From the NCBI RefSeq assembly GCF_009674685.1, contig NZ_WKJI01000001.1:620001-684000 (forward strand): DNA of 64,000 nt, read 5' to 3'. The notes beneath the pieces are model-generated. The model was not told the DNA's origin. It saw only the letters and a program-made list of their open reading frames with translations, and did not search any database. Numbering within the stretch: position 1 is the stretch's first letter; every line of letters starts with the position of its first letter. Position numbers and translations under genes: made by a program. Positions 49,065-60,400 of this stretch are shown here, piece by piece. This DNA comes from Pedobacter puniceum (GTDB lineage: Bacteria > Bacteroidota > Bacteroidia > Sphingobacteriales > Sphingobacteriaceae).

Positions 49065-51863
49065 ATGAAAAATGTAATTCTAAAATACGGGTTTCTAATA
49101 AGCATCGCTTTAAGCAATATCACTTATGCCCAGCAAAGCCAGCAACTTTGGTACAAGCAAGCTGCTGCAAAATGGACAGATGCTTTGCCTATTGGTAACG
49201 GTAGGCTAGGCGCTATGATATTTGCTGGCGTTGCAGAAGATCATATCCAATTTAACGAAGAAACATTATGGACTGGCCAACCACGTCATTATAACCGAGA
49301 AGATGCAGCAGCTTATTTGCCAAAAATAAGACAGCTTTTGGCCGATGGTAAACAAAAAGAAGCCGAGGATTTGGCTGCCCAGCATTTTATGGGCTTAAAA
49401 AGTAAAGAAGGAGATAAAGCTAGTTGGACAAAAGCTGTAAGCACTCAAAAATCTTTTGCTGAGGTAAATTTTAACGATAGCCAATGGAAAACTTTCCCAG
49501 TTCCTACTTATGAAGGTTGGGAATCTGCCGGATTAGAAGGTTTAGATGGCGCTTTATGGTTTAGAACAACTTTTACATTACCAGAAAAGCTTGTCAATAA
49601 GAAACTAGTTGTAGATTTAAACAGAATCAGAAATTACGATTTAACCTATATCAACGGTAAATTAATTGGAAGCACAGAAGGGGATGGAGCTAGAAGATAC
49701 AGCATCCCGGCAGGTTTATTAAAAGTTGGTAAAAACACCATTGCCGTACAAGTACTCAATTATTATGATAAAGGCGGAATTGCTGGTTTTAAAGATACTT
49801 CAAGGCATATTGGCATTTATCCAGAAGGAGAAAGTATAAAAGAAGGCATTTCTTTAAATGGCAATTGGAAATATTTTGTTCAAGATAATAATCCGCCAGA
49901 AGTAGCACAATTTCAGGCAGCTTATCAGCCTTTTGGCGATATATATTTGCGTTTTAAAGGGCATGAAAAGTATCAAAACTATAGAAGAACTTTAGATTTA
50001 GAAACCGCCATTAGCACCACCAGTTATACCGTTAACGGAGTAGATTTTAAAAGAGAATATTTTGCTTCGCAGCCAGACCAAGCTGTAGTTATCAGGTTAA
50101 GTGCTAATAAAACTAAGAGTTTAAATCTCGAGGCTGTATTGGCATCAGTACATCAAAATTTTAGCTTAAGTAAGATTGATAACCAAACAATAGCTCTAAA
50201 AGTAAAGGTGAAACATGGCGCTTTACATGGCGAGAGTTGGTTAAAAGCAACAGTTAAAGATGGTATTATCACTCAAAAAAATGGTAAACTTATCATCAAT
50301 AATGCTAGCGAAGTGGTTTTGTATTTACTTGCAGCTAGTAATTTCCAGAACTATGAAAATGTAGGAGGAAATCCTCAGTTGTTATGTCAGCAAGCTATGC
50401 AAAAGCTTCAAAGTAAATCTTATGAGACTATTTTATTATCCCATTTAAAAGAATATCAAAGTTATTATAACACATTTTCTATCATACTTGGGCAACAAGA
50501 TTTGAGCCATTTACCCACTGATGTAAGGATAGACAAATTTGAAGAAGGCAAAGACGCAGATTTAGCAGCACTTTACGTACAATACGGAAGATATTTATTA
50601 ATTGCTAGCTCTAGACCGGGTACACAACCTGCTAACTTACAAGGTATTTGGAACGATTTACTATCGCCACCATGGGGAAGTAAATACACCACCAATATCA
50701 ATGCGGAGATGAATTATTGGCCAGCAGAAGTTCTTAATTTATCGGCAACGCATCAAGCATTTTTAAAAATGGTTGAGGAATTGGCTGTTAGAGGTACAGA
50801 AACTGCACAAAAATATTATGGCGCAAGAGGCTGGGTTTTACACCATAATACAGATTTATGGCGAGCTACGGCTCCTATAAACGCATCAAACCATGGTATT
50901 TGGCAAGGTGGTTCTGGCTGGGTAAGCAGTCATTTATACGAGCATTATTTGTTTACACAGGATAAAGAATTTCTGAAAAACAAAGCCTATCCTTTAATGA
51001 AAAGTGCGGCTCAGTTTTATGTTGATGTATTGGTAAAAGATCCAAAAACGGGGTGGCTCATCAGTACACCATCAAATTCGCCAGAGAATGGGGGCTTAGT
51101 TGCGGGGCCAACTATGGATCATCAAATCATAAGAAATTTATTTAAAAGTTGTATAGTTGCCGCTGATGTTTTGGGTATTGATACAGATTTTAGAGATACT
51201 TTAAAGCAAAAATATCTGCAAATAGCACCTAACCAAATTGGTAAGCATGGGCAGTTACAAGAGTGGTTGCAAGATATAGACGACCCGCAAAATAAACACC
51301 GTCATGTTTCGCATTTATGGGCTGTGCATCCCGGAAATGAAATCAATTACGATGAAACACCAGATTTAATGAAAGCCGCTAAACAATCTTTAATTTACCG
51401 TGGCGATGAAGGTACAGGCTGGAGTTTAGCTTGGAAAATTAATTTCTGGGCTAGGTTTAAGGATGCTGAGCATAGTTTCAAAATGCTTAAAATGCTCATT
51501 AAACCAGCAGAAAAAGGTGGTGGTGCTTATGTAAATTTATTTGATGCGCATCCGCCATTTCAAATTGATGGCAATTTTGGAGGTGCTGCTGGTATTGCAG
51601 AAATGCTATTGCAAAGTCAGTTAAATTACATCGATTTATTACCTGCTTTACCAACAGCTTGGTCTAGCGGAGAAGTTAAAGGCATTTGTGCCCGTGGTGG
51701 TTTCGAGCTTAGTTTTAGCTGGGCAAATGGTAAACTTAAAGAAGTTAAGGTTTTATCTAAAGCTGGGCAACCTTGTGTACTCAAATACGGAAATGCACAA
51801 ATGACTATCCATACAGAAATAGGTAGAACTTACACATTAAATCAAGATTTAAAGCCATTATAA
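49065..51863 (+). CDS. GH95 family glycosidase (alpha-L-fucosidase/alpha-L-galactosidase type) with inserted jelly-roll domain
   Basis: 932 residues with a signal peptide (YGFLISIALSNITYAQ). The N-terminal GH95 domain begins WTDALPIGNGRLGAMIFAGV. Its beta-sandwich is interrupted at about residues 112-282 by a GH2-like sugar-binding jelly roll (LDGALWFRTTFTLPEK, YDLTYINGKLIGSTEG, KNTIAVQVLNYYDKGGI), after which the GH95 part resumes at QAAYQPFGDIYLRF. The (alpha/alpha)6 catalytic barrel carries YTTNINAEMNYWPAE (active-site Asn residues) and PPFQIDGNFGGAAGIAEM (active-site Asp), the known signature. Family members remove terminal L-fucose or L-galactose; which one is uncertain. It follows GH28 and precedes GH2 by 18 nt. 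Confidence 0.9.
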   Translation: MKNVILKYGFLISIALSNITYAQQSQQLWYKQAAAKWTDALPIGNGRLGAMIFAGVAEDHIQFNEETLWTGQPRHYNREDAAAYLPKIRQLLADGKQKEAEDLAAQHFMGLKSKEGDKASWTKAVSTQKSFAEVNFNDSQWKTFPVPTYEGWESAGLEGLDGALWFRTTFTLPEKLVNKKLVVDLNRIRNYDLTYINGKLIGSTEGDGARRYSIPAGLLKVGKNTIAVQVLNYYDKGGIAGFKDTSRHIGIYPEGESIKEGISLNGNWKYFVQDNNPPEVAQFQAAYQPFGDIYLRFKGHEKYQNYRRTLDLETAISTTSYTVNGVDFKREYFASQPDQAVVIRLSANKTKSLNLEAVLASVHQNFSLSKIDNQTIALKVKVKHGALHGESWLKATVKDGIITQKNGKLIINNASEVVLYLLAASNFQNYENVGGNPQLLCQQAMQKLQSKSYETILLSHLKEYQSYYNTFSIILGQQDLSHLPTDVRIDKFEEGKDADLAALYVQYGRYLLIASSRPGTQPANLQGIWNDLLSPPWGSKYTTNINAEMNYWPAEVLNLSATHQAFLKMVEELAVRGTETAQKYYGARGWVLHHNTDLWRATAPINASNHGIWQGGSGWVSSHLYEHYLFTQDKEFLKNKAYPLMKSAAQFYVDVLVKDPKTGWLISTPSNSPENGGLVAGPTMDHQIIRNLFKSCIVAADVLGIDTDFRDTLKQKYLQIAPNQIGKHGQLQEWLQDIDDPQNKHRHVSHLWAVHPGNEINYDETPDLMKAAKQSLIYRGDEGTGWSLAWKINFWARFKDAEHSFKMLKMLIKPAEKGGGAYVNLFDAHPPFQIDGNFGGAAGIAEMLLQSQLNYIDLLPALPTAWSSGEVKGICARGGFELSFSWANGKLKEVKVLSKAGQPCVLKYGNAQMTIHTEIGRTYTLNQDLKPL

Positions 51864-51881
51864 TTTTCTGATTTCTAAATC

Positions 51882-54800
51882 ATGATAAAAAACATCCCGA
51901 AAGGTTATACATTATTTTTAGTTATCTTTTTACTGCTAATGAGCTCGGTTTTAAAAGCGCAAGAGCCTCGTACGAGCATTTCTTTAAATAGCAATTGGCG
52001 CTCAGTTGCAGATGATTATAACTCTAAGAAATATGACGGATTTGAAAATCCTGATTTCAAAGATCAGGCTTGGGAAAAAGTTCAAGTTCCGCACAATTGG
52101 GATAAATACCATGGTTATAGGCGTATGCTACACGGCAACAGACATGGTTATGCTTGGTATCGTAAAAGCTTTAAAATCAATCAACAACAAAAGAATAAGC
52201 GTTATTTTTTATATTTTGAAGGTGTAGGTTCTTATGCTACGGTTTGGTTAAATGGTAAAAAAGTAGGTTACCATGCTGGCGGAAGAACAACTTTTACTTT
52301 AGATGTATCTGCAGTTATCAAACTCAATGGCGAAGAAAATATTTTGGCCGTAAGGGCAGACCACCCTGCAGAAATTCGTGATTTACCTTGGGTAGATGGT
52401 GGATGCTCTACAGAACGAGGTTTTTCTGAAGGTTCGCAGCCTATGGGGATTTTTAGGCCTGTACATTTAGTGGTTACCGATGCGGTAAGAATAGAACCTT
52501 TTGGTGTACATATCTGGAACGATAAACAAATATCAGCGAAAGCGGTAAAACTATTCATCAATACCGAACTTAAAAATTACAGCGCCAAGAAAGAAGATGT
52601 TTTAGTGCTACAAGAATTTAAAAATCATGAGGGTAAAGTGGTTTTTACTTTACGTCAACAGGTGGCTTTAGAACCTCAAGCTACTAAAATAGCCAAACAA
52701 GAAACTACTATTCAGAACCCGCGGTTATGGTCTTTAGAAAATCCGTATTTGTATCAATTACAAACCAAAATCATTAGAAATAAGAAACTTACCGACAAGC
52801 TAACTACACCATACGGCATCCGTTGGATTAGCTGGCCTATAGGCGAAGATGCCCGACTTTCTAAACAGTTTTTGTTAAACGGAAAACCTGTTTTTATCAA
52901 CGGAATTGCAGAATATGAGCATTTAATAGGTAACAGTCATGCTTTTAGCGATGAGCAAATACGGTCTAGGGTTTTACAAATGAAGGGGGCAGGTTTTAAC
53001 GCTTTCCGCGATGCTCATCAGCCACATAACCTTTTGTATCAAACCTATTGGGATAAACTAGGCATATTATCTTGGACACAAATGGCTGCGCATATTTGGT
53101 TTGATAATGAAGCTTTTAGAACCAATTTTAAAAATCTACTAAAAGATTGGGTGAAAGAACGAAGAAACAGCCCTTCTGTTGTGCTTTGGGGTTTAGAAAA
53201 CGAAAGTACTTTACCCGAAGATTTTGCTAAAGAATGTTCAGAACTGATACGTTCTTTAGACCCAACAGCATCATCGCAAAGAAAAATAACCACTTGTAAT
53301 GGCGGTAGCGGTACAGATTGGGATGTACCCCAAAACTGGACAGGAACTTATGGTGGCAACCCGCTACATTATGGCGAGGATTTAAAAAGACAAATTTTGG
53401 TAGGGGAGTATGGCGCATGGCGAACATTAGATTACCATAGCGAAGGCCCACATTTACCTAATGTGAGCGATTATAACGAAGACCGTTTTACCGAGCTGAT
53501 GGAAACTAAAGTAAGACTGGCAGATTCTGTAAAAAATGAAGTGGCTGGGCATTATTTCTGGTTATGGACATCGCATGATAACCCGGGTAGGGTACAAGGT
53601 GGCGAAGGTTTAAGAGAGTTAGATAGAATTGGGCCGGTAAATTATAAAGGCCTATTAACACCTTGGGAAGAGCCTTTGGATGCTTATTATATGTTTAGGT
53701 CTAATTTTGCGCCCAAAGATAAAGAGCCAATGGTTTACATTGCCTCGCATACTTGGCCACAAAGGTGGACGAGCCCTGGTGTAAAAAACAACATCAGAAT
53801 ATATTCTAATTGCGATGAAGTAGAACTTTTTAATGATTTAAATGCATCTTCTTTAGGCAGAAGAAAGAAAAATGGTATAGGTACACATTTCCGTTGGGAT
53901 GGAGTGATGATTAAGTACAATATCCTTTATGCTATTGCTTATGTTAATGGAAAAGCCGTTGCCCGGGATACTATTGTCTTACAAAATTTACCTAAAGCAC
54001 CAAATTTCAATCATTTATATGAAGGTGCTCAAAATATAACAGCATCAGCGAAAGCGTATAATTACTTATATAGGGTAAATTGTGGTGGTCCAGATTATCA
54101 GGATGAAAACGGACAAACTTGGATGGCCGACCATCAGTTGCAAGACAAAAACTTATGGGGTTCAACATCATGGGCAGCAAGTTTTGGTTTGCAACCAACT
54201 TTTTTTGCTAGTCAGCGTAGAACTTTTGACCCCATAAGAGGCACAAAAGATTGGGCTCTTTTTCAGGATTTTAGGTATGGAAGGGACGAGTTAAGCTATC
54301 ATTTCACAGTACCAGATGGTGAGTATTTGGTAGAGCTTTATTTTACTGAACCTTGGCTAGGTACAGGCGGAGGGATAGATTGTACAGGCTTTAGATTGTT
54401 TGATGTTGCCGTAAATGATGAAGTTGTGATAAACGATTTAGACATCTGGAAAGAAAGTGGACATGATGGAGCTTTAAAAAAATCTATTAAAGTACAGGTG
54501 AAAGGTGGGCTGCTTAAAATACATTTCCCCGAGGTAAATGCGGGTCAAGCTTTAATTTCTGCTATCGCTGTAGCAAGTTTGAATCAGGAGGTAAAGCCTG
54601 TAACTGCAAAGGCTTCTCTCATTAAAGAATTAAATGTTAAAGGCGATAGTTTTGAAGAAGCTAGCTGGTTAGATATTGGTCAGCAACAATTTAGTTCTGG
54701 TAACGATACTTTTGTGAGTTTACCTTCTGTATTGTATGGAGCACATTGGTTAAAAAACTCAGGAAAAGCATTTGATGCATTAAGCTTCAAGGCTAAACAA

Positions 54801-55418
54801 AAACTCGATTTTTATATAGGAATTAAAAAGTCTTCAACCTTACCTTATTGGATAAAAGATTTTGAAGATAGTCAAGCCTTTATCACCAACAGTAGCGGGG
54901 CGCAATATCGTGTTTACAAAAAGAAATTAGCTGAAGATGAATTATTTTCTATCAACGATTTTAAGCAAGAAAAAGGAATTTTTATCGCTTTTATGCCAGA
55001 AAATAACTTACAACCAGCTTTCGATTTAAAGAAGAATACTTCTTATAAAGCAGCGCTTACATTGCTACATAAAGGTGTAGAAAAACACCAATTGATGAAT
55101 CAAGAAAGGCTAATATTTAAAGAAAACAATGCGCAGGTTAAGTTTGATATTAAAGTTGGCGTAGCAGATGTTTATTCATTAACGGTAAAATATCATAATC
55201 CTTTTAAAGAAGTTAAACAAGCCACTATTAGTGTTTTTGCTGCAGATGGTATTTTAATGAAAACAGCAGAATTGTTTGATTTAGAGCCTAGCAAAGAAGG
55301 TAAGTGGAGCTATTTTAGCACTACAACCGGTACCATGATAAACGCTGGTTCTTATCAGGTGATTATTACAGCAAAAGAGGCAGTTGGTATAAGTTTAGAC
55401 GCTTTAGATGTACAATAA
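51882..55418 (+). CDS. GH2 family glycosidase with malectin domain
   Basis: 1178 residues with a signal peptide (GYTLFLVIFLLLMSSVLKAQ). The sugar-binding, immunoglobulin-like and TIM-barrel domains of family 2 are in order: FKDQAWEKVQVPHNWDKYHG, YATVWLNGKKVGYHAGGRTTF, then RRNSPSVVLWGLENES with acid/base E441 and ILVGEYGAWRT with nucleophile E509. A malectin domain follows at about 726-897 (YLYRVNCGGPDY, YLVELYFTEPWLG, DVAVNDEVVINDLD). The extra C-terminal 280 residues are of unknown fold. GH2 covers beta-galactosidase, beta-glucuronidase, beta-mannosidase and others; the exact activity is unknown. It is the last of five hydrolases in this run. Confidence 0.9.
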   Translation: MIKNIPKGYTLFLVIFLLLMSSVLKAQEPRTSISLNSNWRSVADDYNSKKYDGFENPDFKDQAWEKVQVPHNWDKYHGYRRMLHGNRHGYAWYRKSFKINQQQKNKRYFLYFEGVGSYATVWLNGKKVGYHAGGRTTFTLDVSAVIKLNGEENILAVRADHPAEIRDLPWVDGGCSTERGFSEGSQPMGIFRPVHLVVTDAVRIEPFGVHIWNDKQISAKAVKLFINTELKNYSAKKEDVLVLQEFKNHEGKVVFTLRQQVALEPQATKIAKQETTIQNPRLWSLENPYLYQLQTKIIRNKKLTDKLTTPYGIRWISWPIGEDARLSKQFLLNGKPVFINGIAEYEHLIGNSHAFSDEQIRSRVLQMKGAGFNAFRDAHQPHNLLYQTYWDKLGILSWTQMAAHIWFDNEAFRTNFKNLLKDWVKERRNSPSVVLWGLENESTLPEDFAKECSELIRSLDPTASSQRKITTCNGGSGTDWDVPQNWTGTYGGNPLHYGEDLKRQILVGEYGAWRTLDYHSEGPHLPNVSDYNEDRFTELMETKVRLADSVKNEVAGHYFWLWTSHDNPGRVQGGEGLRELDRIGPVNYKGLLTPWEEPLDAYYMFRSNFAPKDKEPMVYIASHTWPQRWTSPGVKNNIRIYSNCDEVELFNDLNASSLGRRKKNGIGTHFRWDGVMIKYNILYAIAYVNGKAVARDTIVLQNLPKAPNFNHLYEGAQNITASAKAYNYLYRVNCGGPDYQDENGQTWMADHQLQDKNLWGSTSWAASFGLQPTFFASQRRTFDPIRGTKDWALFQDFRYGRDELSYHFTVPDGEYLVELYFTEPWLGTGGGIDCTGFRLFDVAVNDEVVINDLDIWKESGHDGALKKSIKVQVKGGLLKIHFPEVNAGQALISAIAVASLNQEVKPVTAKASLIKELNVKGDSFEEASWLDIGQQQFSSGNDTFVSLPSVLYGAHWLKNSGKAFDALSFKAKQKLDFYIGIKKSSTLPYWIKDFEDSQAFITNSSGAQYRVYKKKLAEDELFSINDFKQEKGIFIAFMPENNLQPAFDLKKNTSYKAALTLLHKGVEKHQLMNQERLIFKENNAQVKFDIKVGVADVYSLTVKYHNPFKEVKQATISVFAADGILMKTAELFDLEPSKEGKWSYFSTTTGTMINAGSYQVIITAKEAVGISLDALDVQ

Positions 55419-55421
55419 GCG

Positions 55422-56297
55422 TTAACTTCTATCTAAGTATTTCTTTTTATAATCTAACGGAGTCATACCTGTTACTTTTTTGAAATGCCTGTAGAAATTA
55501 GATACATTGTTAAAACCGCAATCAAAGCAAATAACTTCTGTTGGAAGTTTATTTTCTACCAATAAACGGCAGGCATGGCTAATTCTAATCTCAATCAAGA
55601 AATCGTAATAAGTTTTCTTGGTCATGAGTTTGAAATACCTACAAAACGAGGTTACACTTAAATTACTGATAGAAGCAATTTCCTCTAAAGTAATATCCTT
55701 TTTATAATTACTGTGAGTATAGTTAAATACTTTATTTAGTCTTATCGTGTCAGATTCGTTTGACTGATAGAAAGAACCTTGTCCGTTTACAATAGGTTCA
55801 TATTCATTAGTTTCTGCCAGTACTTTTAAGATAGAGAGTAGCAAAATGATTTTGTCTAAACCTTCGGCTTGTGCGGTATTGCGCATTAAATCAGCAACTT
55901 TATCTCTAGCTTTTCCTTTAATAATCATTCCGCTTTTAGCTTTTTCATAAAGCTTTAAAAGCTGATAAGTTTCTGGTAAGGTAAGTAAGGTTTTACCCAA
56001 GCAGTCTGGTAAAAACTGCATTACAATACCTTCAATATTTAAATCTGTATTATTTTGATAGTAAGCCTCATTGCATCGCCAAGCATGGGGTAAATTTTCA
56101 CCAAGTAAGATAATTTCTCCGGGAGTGAAATTGCTAATATTATCACCAATAAAGCGTACACCTTCTCCAGCAATGTTGTAGTGCAATTCTAGTTCTGGAT
56201 GATAATGCCAAACATTGCCATAGTTGGGCATAATGCTATGTTTGATATTAAAAGAGCTTTCTATTTCTACAGATACTTTTCTGAATAAAGGCTTCAT
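55422..56297 (-). CDS. AraC-family regulator with N-terminal cupin domain
   Basis: 291 residues. The N-terminus is a cupin sensor (YGNVWHYHPELELHYNIAGEGVRFIGDNI, ending PGEIILLGENLPHAW), where HxHxE and H motifs may bind a sugar or a metal. The C-terminal 100 residues form the AraC DNA-binding domain: ITLEEIASISNLSVTSFCRYFKLM and LPTEVICFDCGFNNVSNFYRHFKKVTGMTPLDYKKKY, close to the family signature. It lies between the enzyme block and the DUF3826/SusCD block, convergent with the GH2 gene (3 nt apart) and divergent from the DUF3826 gene. It is the most likely local regulator of the locus; no HTCS or ECF-type sensor is seen here. Confidence 0.88.
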   Translation of the reverse strand: MKPLFRKVSVEIESSFNIKHSIMPNYGNVWHYHPELELHYNIAGEGVRFIGDNISNFTPGEIILLGENLPHAWRCNEAYYQNNTDLNIEGIVMQFLPDCLGKTLLTLPETYQLLKLYEKAKSGMIIKGKARDKVADLMRNTAQAEGLDKIILLLSILKVLAETNEYEPIVNGQGSFYQSNESDTIRLNKVFNYTHSNYKKDITLEEIASISNLSVTSFCRYFKLMTKKTYYDFLIEIRISHACRLLVENKLPTEVICFDCGFNNVSNFYRHFKKVTGMTPLDYKKKYLDRS

Positions 56298-56484
56298 AAA
56301 ATGGTATTAATTAGAAAATAGGTTTATACTTTATTGTGATTATTAAAAGTAAAATTAACAATTTTAGATGACAACATCCTATAAAAAATTGATAAAAATA
56401 AATAGGAATCACTTTTTATTATTGATGTACTTTGTATAAGACCACGAGGTAGCCAATTTATTATAAATTTATCAGTCAGTACAA

Positions 56485-57162
56485 ATGAAGTTTATTTCTC
56501 AATCATTGCTTTTTCTTCTATGTTTAGGATTTGTTAACGCAGAGGCACAAAATAAAAAGCAAGACCAAGCAGCTTATCAGCAAGTTATTACCAAAAGAGC
56601 CGAAAAAATTGTAGCGCAGTTAGGTATCACAGATTCTATTCAATATAAGAGAGTAACATCAATTATTGCAAATCAATATTCAATAATAAATGAGCATCAC
56701 GAAGAAATAGATGCGACTAACAAAAAACTTAAAGCTAATTTAAAAGACAATAAAGTTCAGTTAGAAAAACAATCAAAAGCTTATCAAGAAAAAGCAGAGA
56801 AGAAGCTTTCTAAAATTCATAAGAATTACATTAAAGCTTTAGAGAAAGAACTTAATGCAGCACAAATAGAGCAAGTAAAAGATGGTATGACTTACGGTGT
56901 TTTGCCTATAACCCTTAAAGGTTATCACGAAATGTTGCCAAATTTAAATGAAGAGCAGAAAGCGCAAATAAAAGCATTTTTAACTGAAGCTCGTGAGCAT
57001 GCTATGGATGCACCATCATCAGAAAAGAAGCATGCTTGGTTTGGAAAATATAAGGGTAAAATCAATAATTATCTTTCTGCCCAAGGTATAGATATGAAGA
57101 AAGCTGGACAGGAGTGGGAACAGCGTATAAAAGAAGCAAAAGAGAAGAAAAATAAGGGATGA
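56485..57162 (+). CDS. DUF3826-domain exported protein
   Basis: 225 residues with a signal peptide (FISQSLLFLLCLGFVNAEAQ). The remainder is almost entirely helical and charged (QLEKQSKAYQEKAEKKLSKIHKNYIKALEKEL). The MTYGVLPITLKGYHEMLPNLNEEQKAQIKAFL stretch and the SSEKKHAWFGKYKGKINNYLSAQG ending are the DUF3826 hallmark. These proteins are found in Bacteroidota pectin-related loci; their molecular role is not known. It is transcribed toward the SusC gene, 284 nt before it, and divergent from the AraC gene. Confidence 0.87.
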   Translation: MKFISQSLLFLLCLGFVNAEAQNKKQDQAAYQQVITKRAEKIVAQLGITDSIQYKRVTSIIANQYSIINEHHEEIDATNKKLKANLKDNKVQLEKQSKAYQEKAEKKLSKIHKNYIKALEKELNAAQIEQVKDGMTYGVLPITLKGYHEMLPNLNEEQKAQIKAFLTEAREHAMDAPSSEKKHAWFGKYKGKINNYLSAQGIDMKKAGQEWEQRIKEAKEKKNKG

Positions 57163-57446
57163 TAAAATGCTATAATATTTTGAAAAAATGCTATACAAAA
57201 GCAGAGTTTTTGCCCCCTATATTTGATGTATAAATGTTGTAACCAATATTTTATAACCTAAATTATCATAAACGTATTTGAAGATTATAAGCTATAACTA
57301 ATCGGTATATAATCCAGTATAAAAAAGCAATAAAAAACTTTATAAAGCAGTGAAGATGTGGTATCTTATAATACTGTTTAGTGTTGCTTATTGCCTAAAA
57401 AGAACTAACCAAAAACGAATAATAACCAATTGAATCAAGAAGAACT
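57163..57446. other. Long leader region of the susC gene
   Basis: A 284-nt gap with one fair -7 box, TATATTTG (57218-57225), preceded by no proper -33 TTTG. If used, it would give a 5' leader of about 215 nt ahead of susC. I see no hairpin and T-run pair, no riboswitch motif and no convincing reading frame; a 25-codon frame at 57356 is not supported. Confidence 0.4.
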
Positions 57447-60400
57447 ATGAAGTTATCTTTACAAAAGCCACTAAACAAACGCAATGTAATAAGGGCAGCT
57501 TGCGCTCCTTTATTATTAGCGCTGTTTTTGCCAGGTTCTGGTGTGGCTGCAGAGCGAAACGCCGGGTTGTCACTTAATATGGGTGCAACAAGTACTGCAT
57601 CCCGCTGGGTAAATGTTACCGGTACAGTAAAAGACAGTAAAGGAGAGCCATTACCTGGTGTAACTGTTAAAATTAAAGGAACCAATACAGGTACAAGTAC
57701 TGATGTAAATGGCGTTTTTAGGTTAAACCTACCAACAGGTAATGAAACTTTAGTTTTTAGTTTTGTTGGTTTTAATTCTATAGAAGTGCCAGCTGCTGGT
57801 AGAACCAGTTTCAATGTTGTAATGCAAGAGAGTGTGAATGCAATGGATGAAATTATTGTTACTGGTTATGGTGAGAAAAAACGTTCAGAAATTGTTGGTT
57901 CTGTAGCTACTATAACAGGACAAGAAATTCAAGATATTCCTGCTCCAAATATTGCTGGTGCTTTAAGAAACAGAATTGCAGGTGTTGGCGTTAGTCAGGT
58001 TTCTGGAAGACCAGGAGCTCGTATTACCTTAAATATAAGAAGTTCAACTAATTCAGAGACAGCTGCTCGATTTGGTACTACAGACGAACCTTTATACATT
58101 ATAGATGGTATTACCGTTGGCCCAGAGGTATTCGAAAACCTTGATGCATCAATGGTGGAAAATATTTCCATCCTAAAAGATGCTTCAGCAGCAATTTACG
58201 GTGCTTCTGGAGCAAAAGGTGTTGTTTTAGTAACTACAAAAAGAGGAAAACAAGGTAAACCTTCTATTAGCTATAATGGATACTATGGAGTTAATGATGC
58301 AGCTAAAGAACCAGAATTTTTATCGGCAGTAGAATTAGCTACTTTATTGAATGATGGTTATAAAATATTAGGTACAACCACTGGAGGTACAAGAGCAAGT
58401 GATTTCTTTACTGATGCTGATTTAGAAACCATAAAAAATTTAAATTATAAAAGTTGGTACGATCAATTATGGAGCGCATCAACCATGCAAAGGCACAATT
58501 TAAACATATCTGGTGGTAGTGATAAAATTACATTTTTTGTTGGAGGTAGTTTTCAAAACGAGGATGGCAATTATGAAGGTTTAAAGCAAAATAGATTTGG
58601 TTTTAGAAGTGGTATGACTGCTAAAATTACAGAAGGTCTTAGTGCAGATTTAAATTTTAACGTAGACCAAAGGTTGATGAATAGCAAGAACCCAAGTTCT
58701 GATGCTGATCAAAACTTTTTTGAAACCATAATTTCAATGCCTCAATGGATACCATTAGAAATTAATGGTTTACCAGTGAATATCAATAACGGTTCACCAA
58801 GAAACCCTTTAGGTGTACTTCGTTCTGGTTATTATAATAATACCAAATCTCAAGGATATAGAATCAATGCAAGTTTAACTTATCAACCGAAGTTTTTAAA
58901 AGGCTTATCTGCGAAATTTCAATTTTCTCAAGGTGGTAGTAAAGAAAACAACAGAATCTATCAGCCGCCATACAAACTTTATGACTTTGTTAGAACAGGA
59001 AATAACTTAGCACTTTATTCTAATACATTATTGCCGGGCGTTACTTCTGCAAATGTTCCTAATTATGAGTTTGCTGCCATAACACCTCTTAATGCATCCA
59101 TAAACCCTAGGTTAACAGAAAGAAATAGCTATCAAGGATTTTTAACTTTAAGTTATAACAGAACTTTTAAAGCTCATACTATCAGTGCTTTAGTTGGGGG
59201 CGAACAAACAGAAGGTAACAGTGAGGTTTTAGGAGTTAGATGGACAAATCAAATAATCCCCGAAAGAGATGACTGGTGGGCGTTTGATCCGACTAAATTA
59301 GTTATAGATAACAATACTATATTTGAAGAGACCAAAAGATCTTTCTTTGGAAGATTTAGCTATGATTTCGATAAAAAGTATTTAGTAGAAGGTGTTATAA
59401 GATTAGATGCTTCATCAAACTTCGCTAGAGGAAATAGATGGGGCGTATCTCCTAGTATAGGTTTAGGTTGGGTTGTTAGTCAGGAAGATTTCTTTAAAGA
59501 CAATGTGCCGTTTATCAACTTCTTGAAGTTTAAAGCTAATTACGGTATTACCGGTGACGATAGAATAGGTTCAAGATTTTGGCAAGAGCGTTACACTATC
59601 GATACCTCAAATGGTTATTTATATGGTGACAATACAAATACCAACGGTTTAAATCCAAGTATTTACCCAAATCCATTAATAACATGGGAGAAAAAAGAAA
59701 CTATGAACTTAGGTATGGAGATGTCTTTACTTAATAATAAGATAGATTTAGGTATAGAGGTTTTCAGAAATCGTAGCTATGATGTGTTTGATAGAGGTAA
59801 CGAGAGAATGTATCCATTATATTCCGGATTTCAAGGTCCCATTGTAAATTATCGTATATATCATAATTGGGGTTCAGAATTTAATATTGGTTATAAAGCT
59901 AATCTTACCAAAGACTTAAAGCTTAACACCAGTATGAATTTTGGTTATGGAAACTCGGTGGTAGAAAGAATTATCTATCCGGCGGGAGATTTATTAGAGC
60001 TTAATCTAAATTCAGGAAACTATTTAGGAAATAAATTCGGAACAGATCCAAGAAAGTACAACTCTTCTAACATTGGGTTAAGAAGCAGAGGTATGTTTAG
60101 AACTCAGGCAGAAGTTGATGCTTTTATGGCTGAAAATCCTAACTATAAAATTTACGCAGCTACACCACAACCAGGTTGGTTAAATTATGAAGATGTTAAT
60201 GGCGATGGTATCATCAACGATTATGATATGGTTCCATTATTTGATAATACTAATTCTTTCTTCTCAACAGGTTTATCAATAGGCTTGTCTTATAAAGATT
60301 TTGCTTTAAGCACAAATATTTTTGCAAGATTAGGAGGTAAAGTGTTTTTTGATTCGAGAGCGAGAACAGCACCTTCTTTAACCAGAAATGTTATTCCTAT

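Noticed and set aside
57356-57433. 25-codon frame in the leader of susC
   Set aside because: Too short, with no supporting features beyond a start codon and a stop codon.
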